Positions 44,901 to 51,731 of a stretch of DNA of 64,000 nt are shown here, piece by piece. Numbering within the stretch: the first letter of the stretch is position 1; each line of letters begins with the position of its first letter. Below the pieces are notes generated by a model that did no database searches, was not told where the DNA came from, and was given only the letters and a program-made list of their open reading frames with translations. This stretch comes from Roseateles aquatilis (lineage in GTDB: Bacteria > Pseudomonadota > Gammaproteobacteria > Burkholderiales > Burkholderiaceae_C). Both the position numbers and the translations under genes were made by a program. Location of the stretch: positions 682,001 through 746,000 of the forward strand of contig NZ_NIOF01000001.1 of assembly GCF_002205645.1 (NCBI RefSeq). Direction: 5' to 3'.

Positions 44901-45527
44901 TCACATCAGCGTCGGATGCGGGTTGGCGATGCAGCGATGGAAGGCGCCCACCTTGCTGACGATCAGGACCTGCGCGCCTTCCTCGAAGACCTCGTCGTCC
45001 AGGTCGGGCTCGACCATCAGGTAGTGGGACCGGCCATGCACGTCCTTGACCCGCGCCTGCGCGGCGAGGCCACGCCTGGCCGCGCCGGTGATGACGACGC
45101 CGACGCGGCCGACCAGGCTTTGCTCACTGACGGCACTGCTCTCGTCCTGCGGAATGATGTGCGCGATCAACGCGCCCAGGCCGCGCACCGTCGCCAGCCC
45201 CGCGGGCACGGCCGCCAGTCCCGCCACGGCGACCGGCAGGTAGTTGTCGAACAGTCCCTTCATTACCACCTGCAGGCTGTAGCCGAACACCGTGTAGCCG
45301 GTCAGGAACAACAGCAGCAGCACCAGCGCGGGCACCTTGCCGACATGCAGCCAGCCCAGCACCCGATCCAGGCCCGAATCGCCGTCGACATGCGGCAGCA
45401 GGTCGTCGAGCATGTTGCTGGGGCTGAGCGAGATCAGCATGCCCACGCCCTCCAGCAGCGCGATGCCGACGATCAACGCGAAGCCGATGCCGAAGGGCAG
45501 GTTCTGCGGCGCGGTGAACAGGCTCAT
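44901..45527 (-). CDS. YqiJ-like membrane protein with C-terminal OB-fold domain
   Basis: The 208-residue protein has three membrane helices (IGFALIVGIALLEGVGMLI, VLLLLFLTGYTVFGYSL, YLPVAVAGLAAVPAGLATV) and a soluble C-terminal beta-barrel-like domain (GRVGVVITGAARRGLAAQ to VLIVSKVGAFHRC). This resembles NfeD-type OB-folds and the YqiJ family that accompanies YqiK flotillins. The OB domain probably contacts the flotillin at the membrane; this is known for NfeD-flotillin pairs and inferred here. It overlaps the pspA-like gene by 4 bp. Confidence 0.85.
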   Translation of the reverse strand: MSLFTAPQNLPFGIGFALIVGIALLEGVGMLISLSPSNMLDDLLPHVDGDSGLDRVLGWLHVGKVPALVLLLLFLTGYTVFGYSLQVVMKGLFDNYLPVAVAGLAAVPAGLATVRGLGALIAHIIPQDESSAVSEQSLVGRVGVVITGAARRGLAAQARVKDVHGRSHYLMVEPDLDDEVFEEGAQVLIVSKVGAFHRCIANPHPTLM

Positions 45528-46198
45528 GGCTTGACGGCCTTCAGTTGCGCCATGCGTTCGGCGATCTTGTTGTCGCGCACCAGGTCGTCCAGCTCCTTGA
45601 GCTGGGCCGCCTGCTGCAGGCTGCTGCCGCGCGCGGTGCCGGACAGGCCCGTCTGGCGCTCGTAGACGCGGTCGAAGGCATCGGCGACCTTGCCGATGCG
45701 ATGCGCCGCGTCGACGCTCACGCCCGGCGCCTTGGCCACGCTGGAGGCGGCCGCGGCGCGGCTCTTGCGGAACTCGGCCAGCGCATCCTGCATCTCGCGC
45801 TTCTTGGCCAGCAGCGCCGCGACGAAGCCGGTCAGTTCCGTCTCCTGCCGGGCGTGCTCGGCCAGCGTCGTCTCCAGCACCGGCAGTTGCGCCTCGATGT
45901 CGAGCTGCCGGGCGACCGCGGCGCGCGCCAGCTCGTCGCGCCCGGCGGCGAGCGCCTCGTCGATCTGCGCCGCCAGCGTGGCGTGCAGCCGGTTGAGGCT
46001 GGCGTGCTGCTGCTGGGCCAGATGGCGGTTGGCGGAGACGGTGCCCAGTTCATGGCGCACCTCGTCGACGACGGCGTCGGCCTCGCGGATGGACTGCTCC
46101 ATCATCGCTTCGGGCGCCTGGTCCTCGATGCGGTCGAGGAGCGCATGCACGCTGCCGGCAATCACGCGGCCGACGCGGGACTTGAGGGACTCGGACAT
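45524..46198 (-). CDS. PspA/IM30 family protein
   Basis: The 224-residue protein is almost entirely helical and coiled-coil, starting SLKSRVGRVIAGSVHALLDR with an amphipathic N-terminal helix. The segment MMEQSIREADAVVDEVRHEL matches PspA/Vipp1 family spacing. PspA proteins polymerise on damaged inner membrane and stop proton leakage. Here it is coupled to the YqiJ-like gene by a 4 bp overlap and follows the preceding small gene with a 1 bp gap, so it belongs to a membrane-maintenance operon rather than a pspF-pspABC locus. Confidence 0.92.
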   Translation of the reverse strand: MSESLKSRVGRVIAGSVHALLDRIEDQAPEAMMEQSIREADAVVDEVRHELGTVSANRHLAQQQHASLNRLHATLAAQIDEALAAGRDELARAAVARQLDIEAQLPVLETTLAEHARQETELTGFVAALLAKKREMQDALAEFRKSRAAAASSVAKAPGVSVDAAHRIGKVADAFDRVYERQTGLSGTARGSSLQQAAQLKELDDLVRDNKIAERMAQLKAVKP

Positions 46199-46199
46199 C

Positions 46200-46712
46200 T
46201 CAGGATCCTTTCGGGGTCTGCAGGGTCAGGTGGTGGGCCAGCTCCAGCGCCGGGCCCATCTGCCGCCGGACGACCTGGGGGTCGAAGGCGGCGGCGGTCG
46301 GTGCGGCGCCCTGCCGCAGCAGGGTCTCACACAAGGCGAAGGCGCGACGGACCAGCGCCTCCTCGAATTTCCGGGCCTCGGCCTCGTCGGCCGGCGCCTG
46401 GCTGACGGCCAACGCGAACGCGGCGGTCAAGTGGTCGAGCAGCAGGCTGACGACCTCGGAATGCTGGCCGGTGCCCGCCTCGGTCCGCACCAGCGATTCG
46501 CGCAGCCGAGCCGTCAGATCTCGGATCCAGCCATGCGCGGCGACGTAGTCGAACGCGCCTTCATGCTGCCGCCTCAACTGCCCCAGCAGAACCCGCAGCT
46601 TGTCGCTATTGGTCGTGGCGCCCTCCACCTGCAACTGGGCCAGCCACAGGTACAGGTCGCTGGGCAGGCGGGCCGACAAGGGCTCCATCGAGGAGGCGGA
46701 ACTGGTAGTCAT
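46200..46712 (-). CDS. Unknown small protein with RHH-like N-terminus heading the PspA-flotillin operon
   Basis: I do not recognise this 170-residue protein. Residues 12-45 (LSARLPSDLYLWLAQLQVEG, then TTNSDKLRVLLGQL) resemble a ribbon-helix-helix pattern: a basic beta-strand with Leu-Pro, then two short helices. The remaining 120 residues are helical, with LLDHLTAAFALAVSQAP and FEEALVRRAFALCETLL. The 1 bp gap to pspA places it in the same transcript. An autoregulator or a PspA-binding adaptor are both possible; neither is shown. Confidence 0.7.
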   Translation of the reverse strand: MTTSSASSMEPLSARLPSDLYLWLAQLQVEGATTNSDKLRVLLGQLRRQHEGAFDYVAAHGWIRDLTARLRESLVRTEAGTGQHSEVVSLLLDHLTAAFALAVSQAPADEAEARKFEEALVRRAFALCETLLRQGAAPTAAAFDPQVVRRQMGPALELAHHLTLQTPKGS

Positions 46713-47021
46713 GAGGCATGCCCTTGAAACCGTTGGAATCGGGCCAGTGTATTCATGTGAATTCAGACGTCAACGATCCATGCCATTCGGGTTTTCTGGC
46801 GGTGGCGAAGGATTTCCCGAAGGGCGAGGAGGCGCAGTGGACCCCTCGGGCGGAGCGGCGTCAATCGCCCTCCCCCATAGGTGGGAGAGATCGGCGACAC
46901 ACCCTGATCGGGGCCGCAGCCATGGGTTTGCGCTGGATCAAAGCCGTGGATGGCGCGCCCACGGACAGTGATCGGTCCGCCGCGAGGCACTTGCAGCAGT
47001 GCAACCATTGCACCAGAATCC
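46713..47021. other. Divergent intergenic region
   Basis: This 309 bp region separates the PspA-flotillin operon from the DUF4160 pair. Near the operon start is an ATTCA-TG-TGAAT dyad (46751-46762) in a locally AT-richer patch, a possible regulator or promoter element for the minus-strand operon. The rest shows no supported gene; the open frames on the minus strand have no recognisable protein character. Confidence 0.4.
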
Positions 47022-47252
47022 ATGCCAACAATCGTTCGTCTCCAAAGGTCCCGCATTGACATCTATGGCCGTGATCATCCGCCGCCGCACTTTCACGTGC
47101 GCGCCAACGACGGCAGCAAGGCCGCGATCGCGATAGAAGATCTGCGGGTTCTGGCTGGTGAAATCTCTCCGCCCGCACTGACTGAAGTGCGGTGTTGGGC
47201 CGAGGCTCACCGGCCCTTGCTCATGAGAATCTGGAAGGAGCGCAATTCATGA
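47022..47252 (+). CDS. DUF4160 protein
   Basis: The 76-residue protein has the DUF4160 pattern: PTIVRLQRSRIDIYGRDHPP, PHFHVRANDGSKAAIAI and the helix PPALTEVRCWAEAHRPLLMRIW. These small proteins occur directly before DUF2442 proteins in many genomes and the pair has been suggested to be toxin-antitoxin-like; the activity is not established. ATG 47022 lacks a clear ribosome site but starts the homologous region exactly. The stop overlaps the next start (ATGA). Confidence 0.88.
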   Translation: MPTIVRLQRSRIDIYGRDHPPPHFHVRANDGSKAAIAIEDLRVLAGEISPPALTEVRCWAEAHRPLLMRIWKERNS

Positions 47253-47722
47253 GATCGCCGCAATTCACCCTGACCAGCGTTACGCCGACGCCGCGAGCCT
47301 CGCTGCTGCTGGCGTTCGCGGATGGGGAACATTTCGACGTCGACCTGGTCGACGTCATCAAGACGTTTCGCGTTTTCGCACCGCTCAAGAGCCAGTCCGT
47401 GTTCAACACAGCTCGATTGGGCGAGTTCGCCGACACCGTCATCTGGGCCGATGACGACAACCTGGAACTTGCTGCCGATAACCTGCGTGCGATGGCGGTC
47501 GAACAGACCGGCGGCATCTCCCATGAGTTCATCTATCGCTGGATGCATGAGAACGACCTGAACCTCGACACCGCGGCGGAGGCGCTCGGCATGTCGCGGC
47601 GGATGCTGGCCTACTACCGCAGCGGCGCGAAGCCCGTGCCGCGGACGGTGGCGCTCGCGTGCCTGGGCTGGGAGGCCCTGCGCAAGTGGCCGGCGTCGAG
47701 GCAACTCCCGCTCGCCGCGTAG
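47249..47722 (+). CDS. DUF2442 protein with C-terminal helix-turn-helix
   Basis: The 157-residue protein has an N-terminal DUF2442 domain (ASLLLAFADGEHFDVDLVDV, FRVFAPLKSQSVFNTARLGEF, VIWADDDNLELAADNLRAMA) and a C-terminal helix-turn-helix of the type in Xre-like antitoxins (NDLNLDTAAEALGMSRRMLAYYRSG). ATG 47249 overlaps the DUF4160 stop by 4 bp. The DNA-binding tail suggests that this partner represses the pair's own promoter, as antitoxins do; this is inference. It ends 43 bp before the TPP riboswitch. Confidence 0.88.
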   Translation: MRSPQFTLTSVTPTPRASLLLAFADGEHFDVDLVDVIKTFRVFAPLKSQSVFNTARLGEFADTVIWADDDNLELAADNLRAMAVEQTGGISHEFIYRWMHENDLNLDTAAEALGMSRRMLAYYRSGAKPVPRTVALACLGWEALRKWPASRQLPLAA

Positions 47723-47765
47723 GGCTTGAGCGGAATGAAACTGGGCCGGGCGTAGAATCGTTGCC

Positions 47766-47846
47766 TTCGCTAGGGGTGCTGGCTTCACGGCCGGCTGAGA
47801 AAGTCCCTTTGAACCTGATTGAGGTAATCCTCGCGCAGGGAAGCAT
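47766..47846 (+). promoter_or_regulatory. TPP (thiamine pyrophosphate) riboswitch
   Basis: The conserved thi-box elements are in order: GGGGTGC at 47773-47779, GGCTGAGA at 47793-47800, CCCTTTGAACCTGA at 47805-47818, GAGGTAATCCTC at 47821-47832, and CGCAGGGAAG at 47834-47843, which closes the outer stem. It lies about 95 bases upstream of a TonB-dependent receptor start, so thiamine pyrophosphate should lower expression of that receptor. Confidence 0.93.
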
Positions 47847-47939
47847 GCCACCCGACACCCACGTGTCCCCGCACGCCGCCTTCTCATCGGCGTGTCCGGT
47901 TTGCCGACCTGCCATCGCATTCATGGCTTCGGCACATCG

Positions 47940-50132
47940 ATGGCAACTTCGTCTTCATTGAATTCCCTGTCCCTGAACCGCCTGGCGCTCGCGTTGATCG
48001 CCGGTGGCGGCTGCCTGCACGCCGCGGCGCAATCGACCGCGCCGGCCAAGGCCCCGGACAGCACCGCCCTGCCCAGCGTCGTCGTCAAGGGCGCGTCCGA
48101 GGCGCCGATCACCGTGGGCGGCTTCGGCGACACGCCGGTCGCGAAGCTGCCGCTGCAGGCCAGCATCGTCAGCGCCGAGCAGTTGCTCGATCGCGGGCTC
48201 AGCAGCCTCGCCGGCCTGACCCTGCTGGACGCGGGCGTGGGTGATTCGTACAACTCGGCGGGCTACGTCTCGTACCTGAAGATCCGCGGCTACGACATCG
48301 ACAACCGCTTCAACTACCGCCGCGACGGTCTGCCGATCAACGCGGAAACCGCCCTGCCGCTGGCCAACAAGAGCAGCATCGAAGTGCTCAAAGGCACCAG
48401 CGGCATCCAGGCCGGCACCAGCGCGCCGGGCGGGCTCGTGAACATGGTGGTGAAGCGGCCGACGGTCGAGTTGACCAGCGTCACGCTCGGCGTGAGCGAG
48501 CGCGGCACCATCGAGACGGCGATGGACTGGAGCCATCGCTTCGGCGACGGCCGCGGCAACGACAAGGCTTTCGGCCTGCGCGTCAATGTGGAGGCCGCGA
48601 AGCTGCGACCCGAGTTGCGTGACGCCGACGGCAATCGCTGGTTGATGGCGGTCGCCGGCGACTGGCGCGTCACGCGTGACACGCTGGTCGAGGCCGAGGT
48701 CGAGCTCAGCCGTCAGAGCCAGCCCAGCCAGCCCGGCTTCAGCCTGCTCGGCGACAAGCTGCCCGATGCGAAGACCATCGATCCGCGCATCAATCTGAAC
48801 AACCAGTCCTGGAGCCAGCCAGTGGTCTTCGAGGGCCGCACCGCGTCATTGCGGGTACAGCATCAGCTGACCGCCGACTGGAAGCTGCAGGCCCACGCGG
48901 CCATCCAGCGACTGGTCAACGACGACCGCCTCGCGTATCCCTTCGGTTGCACGGCGGGCGACGGCACGTATTACGCCAGCAGCTACTGTCCCGACGGCAC
49001 CTTCGACCAGTACGACTTCCGCAGCGAGAACGAGCATCGCGACAGCGATGCGCTGGACCTCTCCGCGCAAGGCAAGCTGACGCTCGGCGGCATGACGCAC
49101 CAGCTAACGACGGGCGTGCTGTTCTCGCGCTTCAAGAGCCGGTTGCAGGGCCAGGCGTACAACTGGGCCGGCACCGGCAACATCTGGGGCACGCTGCCCA
49201 CCGTCGCCGACCCGACACTGACCGGCACCAACACCGACCGCACCGAACGCAGCACCGAGTTCTATCTGCGCGATGCGGTCGAGCTCAGCGATCGTTGGCA
49301 GGGCTGGCTGGGCGTGCGGCACACGCGCCTGCATCGCGACAGCTGGCAGGTCAACGCCGCGCCCGGCCAGGAGCAGGCCACCAGCTATGGCCAGTCGCTG
49401 ACGACGCCGTGGCTGGGCCTGAGCTACGCGATCGATCCGCAACTGCTCGCGTATGCGAGCTGGGGCCAGGGCATCGAGTCGGATGTCGCGCCGAATCGGG
49501 CCAAGTACATCAACGCCGGCCGCGCGCTTCCGGCGATCCGCAGCAAGCAATGGGAAATCGGTCTGAAGTCGGGCAGCCGCACGGTGGACTGGTCGGTCAG
49601 CTATTTCGACATCAGCAAGCCGGCGTCGCGGGATGTGGACGTCGGCAACGCGAAGGTGGAGCGCCGACTGGACGGCACGCAGGACCATCGCGGTCTCGAG
49701 GCCCAGGCCGATCTGAAGTGGACCGGCGGCGGCCTGCAGGCCAGCGCGATGAAGCTGCATGCGCGCATCAACGGCAGCAGCGATCCCAGCCTCGACGGCC
49801 TGAAGCCCACCAACGTGCCCGAGACGGTGCTGAAGCTGCAAGCGCGCCAGAACGTCGGCCTGCCGGGGATGGAGGTGCAGGCGGGCCTCATCTATGAAGG
49901 CAAGCGCATGGTGCTGCCGGACAACTCGCTGGCGATCCCTGGCTGGTCCCGCATCGACCTGGGCGCGCGCTATGAACAGAACATCGGCCGCCAGATGCTG
50001 ATCTGGCGCGTCGGCGTGGACAACGTGACCAACCGCCGAGCCTGGCGCGAGTCGCCCTACCAGTACGAGCATGTCTACCTGTACCCGCTCGCGAATCGCA
50101 CATGGCGTGCGTCGGTGGAGTGGCTCTTGTAA
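47940..50132 (+). CDS. TonB-dependent outer-membrane receptor under TPP riboswitch control
   Basis: The 730-residue protein has a signal peptide (LNRLALALIAGGGCLHAAAQ), a plug domain (SVVVKGASEAPITVGGFG to LANKSSIEVLKGTSGIQAGT, then APGGLVNMVVKRP) and a 22-strand barrel ending in an aromatic-flanked strand (TWRASVEWLL). By similarity it looks like a siderophore-type receptor, but the TPP riboswitch upstream argues for uptake of thiamine or a thiamine derivative. ATG 47940 is chosen from the signal peptide; GTG 47892 is in frame but adds a poor leader. The stop codon TAA coincides with the -35 box of the following tRNA promoter. Confidence 0.92.
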   Translation: MATSSSLNSLSLNRLALALIAGGGCLHAAAQSTAPAKAPDSTALPSVVVKGASEAPITVGGFGDTPVAKLPLQASIVSAEQLLDRGLSSLAGLTLLDAGVGDSYNSAGYVSYLKIRGYDIDNRFNYRRDGLPINAETALPLANKSSIEVLKGTSGIQAGTSAPGGLVNMVVKRPTVELTSVTLGVSERGTIETAMDWSHRFGDGRGNDKAFGLRVNVEAAKLRPELRDADGNRWLMAVAGDWRVTRDTLVEAEVELSRQSQPSQPGFSLLGDKLPDAKTIDPRINLNNQSWSQPVVFEGRTASLRVQHQLTADWKLQAHAAIQRLVNDDRLAYPFGCTAGDGTYYASSYCPDGTFDQYDFRSENEHRDSDALDLSAQGKLTLGGMTHQLTTGVLFSRFKSRLQGQAYNWAGTGNIWGTLPTVADPTLTGTNTDRTERSTEFYLRDAVELSDRWQGWLGVRHTRLHRDSWQVNAAPGQEQATSYGQSLTTPWLGLSYAIDPQLLAYASWGQGIESDVAPNRAKYINAGRALPAIRSKQWEIGLKSGSRTVDWSVSYFDISKPASRDVDVGNAKVERRLDGTQDHRGLEAQADLKWTGGGLQASAMKLHARINGSSDPSLDGLKPTNVPETVLKLQARQNVGLPGMEVQAGLIYEGKRMVLPDNSLAIPGWSRIDLGARYEQNIGRQMLIWRVGVDNVTNRRAWRESPYQYEHVYLYPLANRTWRASVEWLL

Positions 50133-50156
50133 GGGGCTGGTTTTTCTGTGTATACT
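50127..50156 (+). promoter_or_regulatory. Promoter of the first tRNA-Asn gene
   Basis: TTGTAA (50127-50132) and TATACT (50151-50156) are 18 bp apart and 13 bases before the tRNA. The -35 box includes the stop codon of the TonB receptor. Confidence 0.6.
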
Positions 50157-50168
50157 CTTAGGCTCTGA

Positions 50169-50244
50169 TCCCCGATAGCTCAGTCGGTAGAGCGCCGGAC
50201 TGTTAATCCGTAGGTCCCTGGTTCGAGCCCAGGTCGGGGAGCCA
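50169..50244 (+). tRNA. tRNA-Asn (GTT), first copy
   Basis: The acceptor stem TCCCCGA pairs with TCGGGGA. A D-arm AGCTCAGTCGGTAGAGC, an anticodon loop ACTGTTAATC with GTT, and a T-arm GGTTCGAGCCC are all present, and CCA is encoded. It is 76 bases with CCA. Confidence 0.97.
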
Positions 50245-50253
50245 AGATCAGAT

Positions 50254-50284
50254 AACGAAGGTCTACGGACCTTCGTTCTTTTTC
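50254..50284 (+). terminator. Terminator after the first tRNA-Asn
   Basis: AACGAAGGTC and GACCTTCGTT form a 10 bp stem around TACG, followed by CTTTTT. It separates the two tRNA genes, so each copy should have its own promoter. Confidence 0.85.
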
Positions 50285-50347
50285 AGCCAATGCCCTACCG
50301 AAGGCAACGGCCACAGAATTCAGATCGACAGGATCTGAAAAGACTTT

Positions 50348-50423
50348 TCCTCGATAGCTCAGTCGGTAGAGCGCCGGACTGTTAATCCGTAGGTCCCTGG
50401 TTCGAGCCCAGGTCGAGGAGCCA
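50348..50423 (+). tRNA. tRNA-Asn (GTT), second copy
   Basis: It is identical to the first copy except in the acceptor stem: TCCTCGA pairs with TCGAGGA, a C-G pair changed to T-A on both sides. The anticodon is GTT and CCA is encoded. I could not find clear promoter hexamers in the 63 bp upstream. Confidence 0.97.
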
Positions 50424-50429
50424 AAATTG

Positions 50430-50465
50430 AAGCCCCGTCATCGCAAGATGTCGGGGCTTTTTCTT
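50430..50465 (+). terminator. Terminator after the second tRNA-Asn
   Basis: AAGCCCCG and CGGGGCTT form the outer stem, an inner CATC-GCAA-GATG extends it, and TTTTT follows. Confidence 0.87.
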
Positions 50466-50494
50466 TGGTCGAATCTCACGCCATCGGCGCAACC

Positions 50495-51007
50495 ATGACC
50501 CTCACCCTCAGAAGCGAAACGCCCGCCGACATCGATGCCATCGCGCGTCTCACCGCAGCAGCCTTCCTCCACGCGCCGCACTCCAGTCACACCGAACACT
50601 TCATCGTCGATGCACTGCGGCGTCATGGCCAGCTCACCGTTTCGCTGATCGCGGAAAAGGACGACGCCATCGTCGGCCACGTCGCCCTCTCTCCGGTCGA
50701 GATCTCTTCTGGCGCCACGGAATGGTTCGGTCTCGGTCCGATCTCGGTCTTGCCGGAATGCCAGGCCCAGGGCATCGGGACCTTGTTGATGCGGGCAGCG
50801 CTGAGCGAGATTCAGCGCCAAGGCGCGCAGGGATGCGTACTGCTCGGCGACCCCGCCTACTACGGTCGCTTCGGCTTCAAGCCCGAGCCGAGTCTCGTGC
50901 TGCCAGGCGTTCCGCCGGAATACTTCCAGGCCCTGTCCTTCGGCGGCGAAATGGCTTCAGGCAACGTGAGCTATCACGACGCCTTCAATGCAACGAGCGC
51001 GGGCTGA
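50495..51007 (+). CDS. GNAT family N-acetyltransferase
   Basis: The 170-residue protein has the GNAT acetyl-CoA fold: LRSETPADIDAIARLTAAAF at the N-terminus, VGHVALSPVEIS, and motif A ISVLPECQAQGIGTLLMRAAL with the pyrophosphate-binding Q-x-x-G-I-G. The following CVLLGDPAYYGRFGFKPEPS is typical of YhbS-like acetyltransferases. The acceptor substrate is unknown. ATG 50495 is chosen by domain start; the upstream 10 codons are not conserved-looking. It is transcribed from a short unit after the tRNA terminator. Confidence 0.9.
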   Translation: MTLTLRSETPADIDAIARLTAAAFLHAPHSSHTEHFIVDALRRHGQLTVSLIAEKDDAIVGHVALSPVEISSGATEWFGLGPISVLPECQAQGIGTLLMRAALSEIQRQGAQGCVLLGDPAYYGRFGFKPEPSLVLPGVPPEYFQALSFGGEMASGNVSYHDAFNATSAG

Positions 51008-51025
51008 GCACCTCCTCGCGAGCCA

Positions 51026-51625
51026 TCAACCCGCGCACACCCTCACCGGTTTACCCTTCCATCCGGTCTGTTCTTGAATGGCCGGCGCGACCATCGTGTA
51101 CTTGCCCCAACGCCGCCTGTCCGTCCCATCAGCATTCCGATCGACGAGCAGACACAGCTCCGGATCGATGGCCATCGCCATCTTTTCCTCCGCCGTGGGT
51201 CGCGGGGAATTGGCCCGCGGATCGACGACTGCCGGATTCGCGAACGCACCCCGGATCGCTTCCCTCGAAGGTCGCAACCGGAGCGGCCCAGTGGACAAGG
51301 GATCGCCATCGGCAAGTCCTGACCCTGGCGCGGATCCCTGAGCCCCAGCGTCCGGCGTGCCGGTCGATCCGGTGGCACCGCCTTCGACCGTGACCTCCGG
51401 TGCGGCGATGATCACCTTCGCTGGGAGATATCGCGCGGGCTCCTCGTACCGACGCTCTGCTGCCGCGGCTCGATCCGCCTCCAGCGGCCTCAGCACCACG
51501 CGGATCGGCAGTGCCAGGGGCTCTCCCGATTTCTCCCGGGCCAGCGACACGATCCACAGCTGAATCACCGCCAGGTGCACCAGCACCACGCCGCCCATCA
51601 CGACGCCGCGGCGCTGCGTGTCCAT
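51026..51625 (-). CDS. Membrane-anchored periplasmic protein of unknown function
   Basis: I do not recognise this 199-residue protein. One N-terminal membrane helix (VVMGGVVLVHLAVIQLWIVSLA) is followed by a Pro/Ala/Gly-rich region and a C-terminal stretch with two cysteines (DPELCLLVDR and GKPVRVCAG). The layout of inner-membrane anchor plus proline-containing stalk recalls TonB-like proteins, but the TonB C-terminal YP-motif domain is not visible. ATG 51625 (MDTQRRG) begins the basic pre-helix; a TTG at 51637 is in frame. It is convergent with the acetyltransferase gene. Confidence 0.6.
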   Translation of the reverse strand: MDTQRRGVVMGGVVLVHLAVIQLWIVSLAREKSGEPLALPIRVVLRPLEADRAAAAERRYEEPARYLPAKVIIAAPEVTVEGGATGSTGTPDAGAQGSAPGSGLADGDPLSTGPLRLRPSREAIRGAFANPAVVDPRANSPRPTAEEKMAMAIDPELCLLVDRNADGTDRRRWGKYTMVAPAIQEQTGWKGKPVRVCAG

Positions 51626-51731
51626 CAAACGAATCAATCCCTCTCCCCCGTCACGGCCGAATCTCCGTCGCCGCGGACTGTCTCATGCCCGATCGGCGCC
51701 AGCAGTTCAGACGAACCCTCGCACCTCGCCG

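Noticed and set aside
46763-47062. A 99-codon minus-strand gene in the spacer before DUF4160
   Set aside because: No recognisable domain or ribosome site; it overlaps the start of the supported DUF4160 gene.
50169-50423. tRNA-Asn pair as attachment site of an integrated element
   Set aside because: The 3' ends are not repeated elsewhere in the window as a partial copy, and there is no integrase or mobility gene close by.
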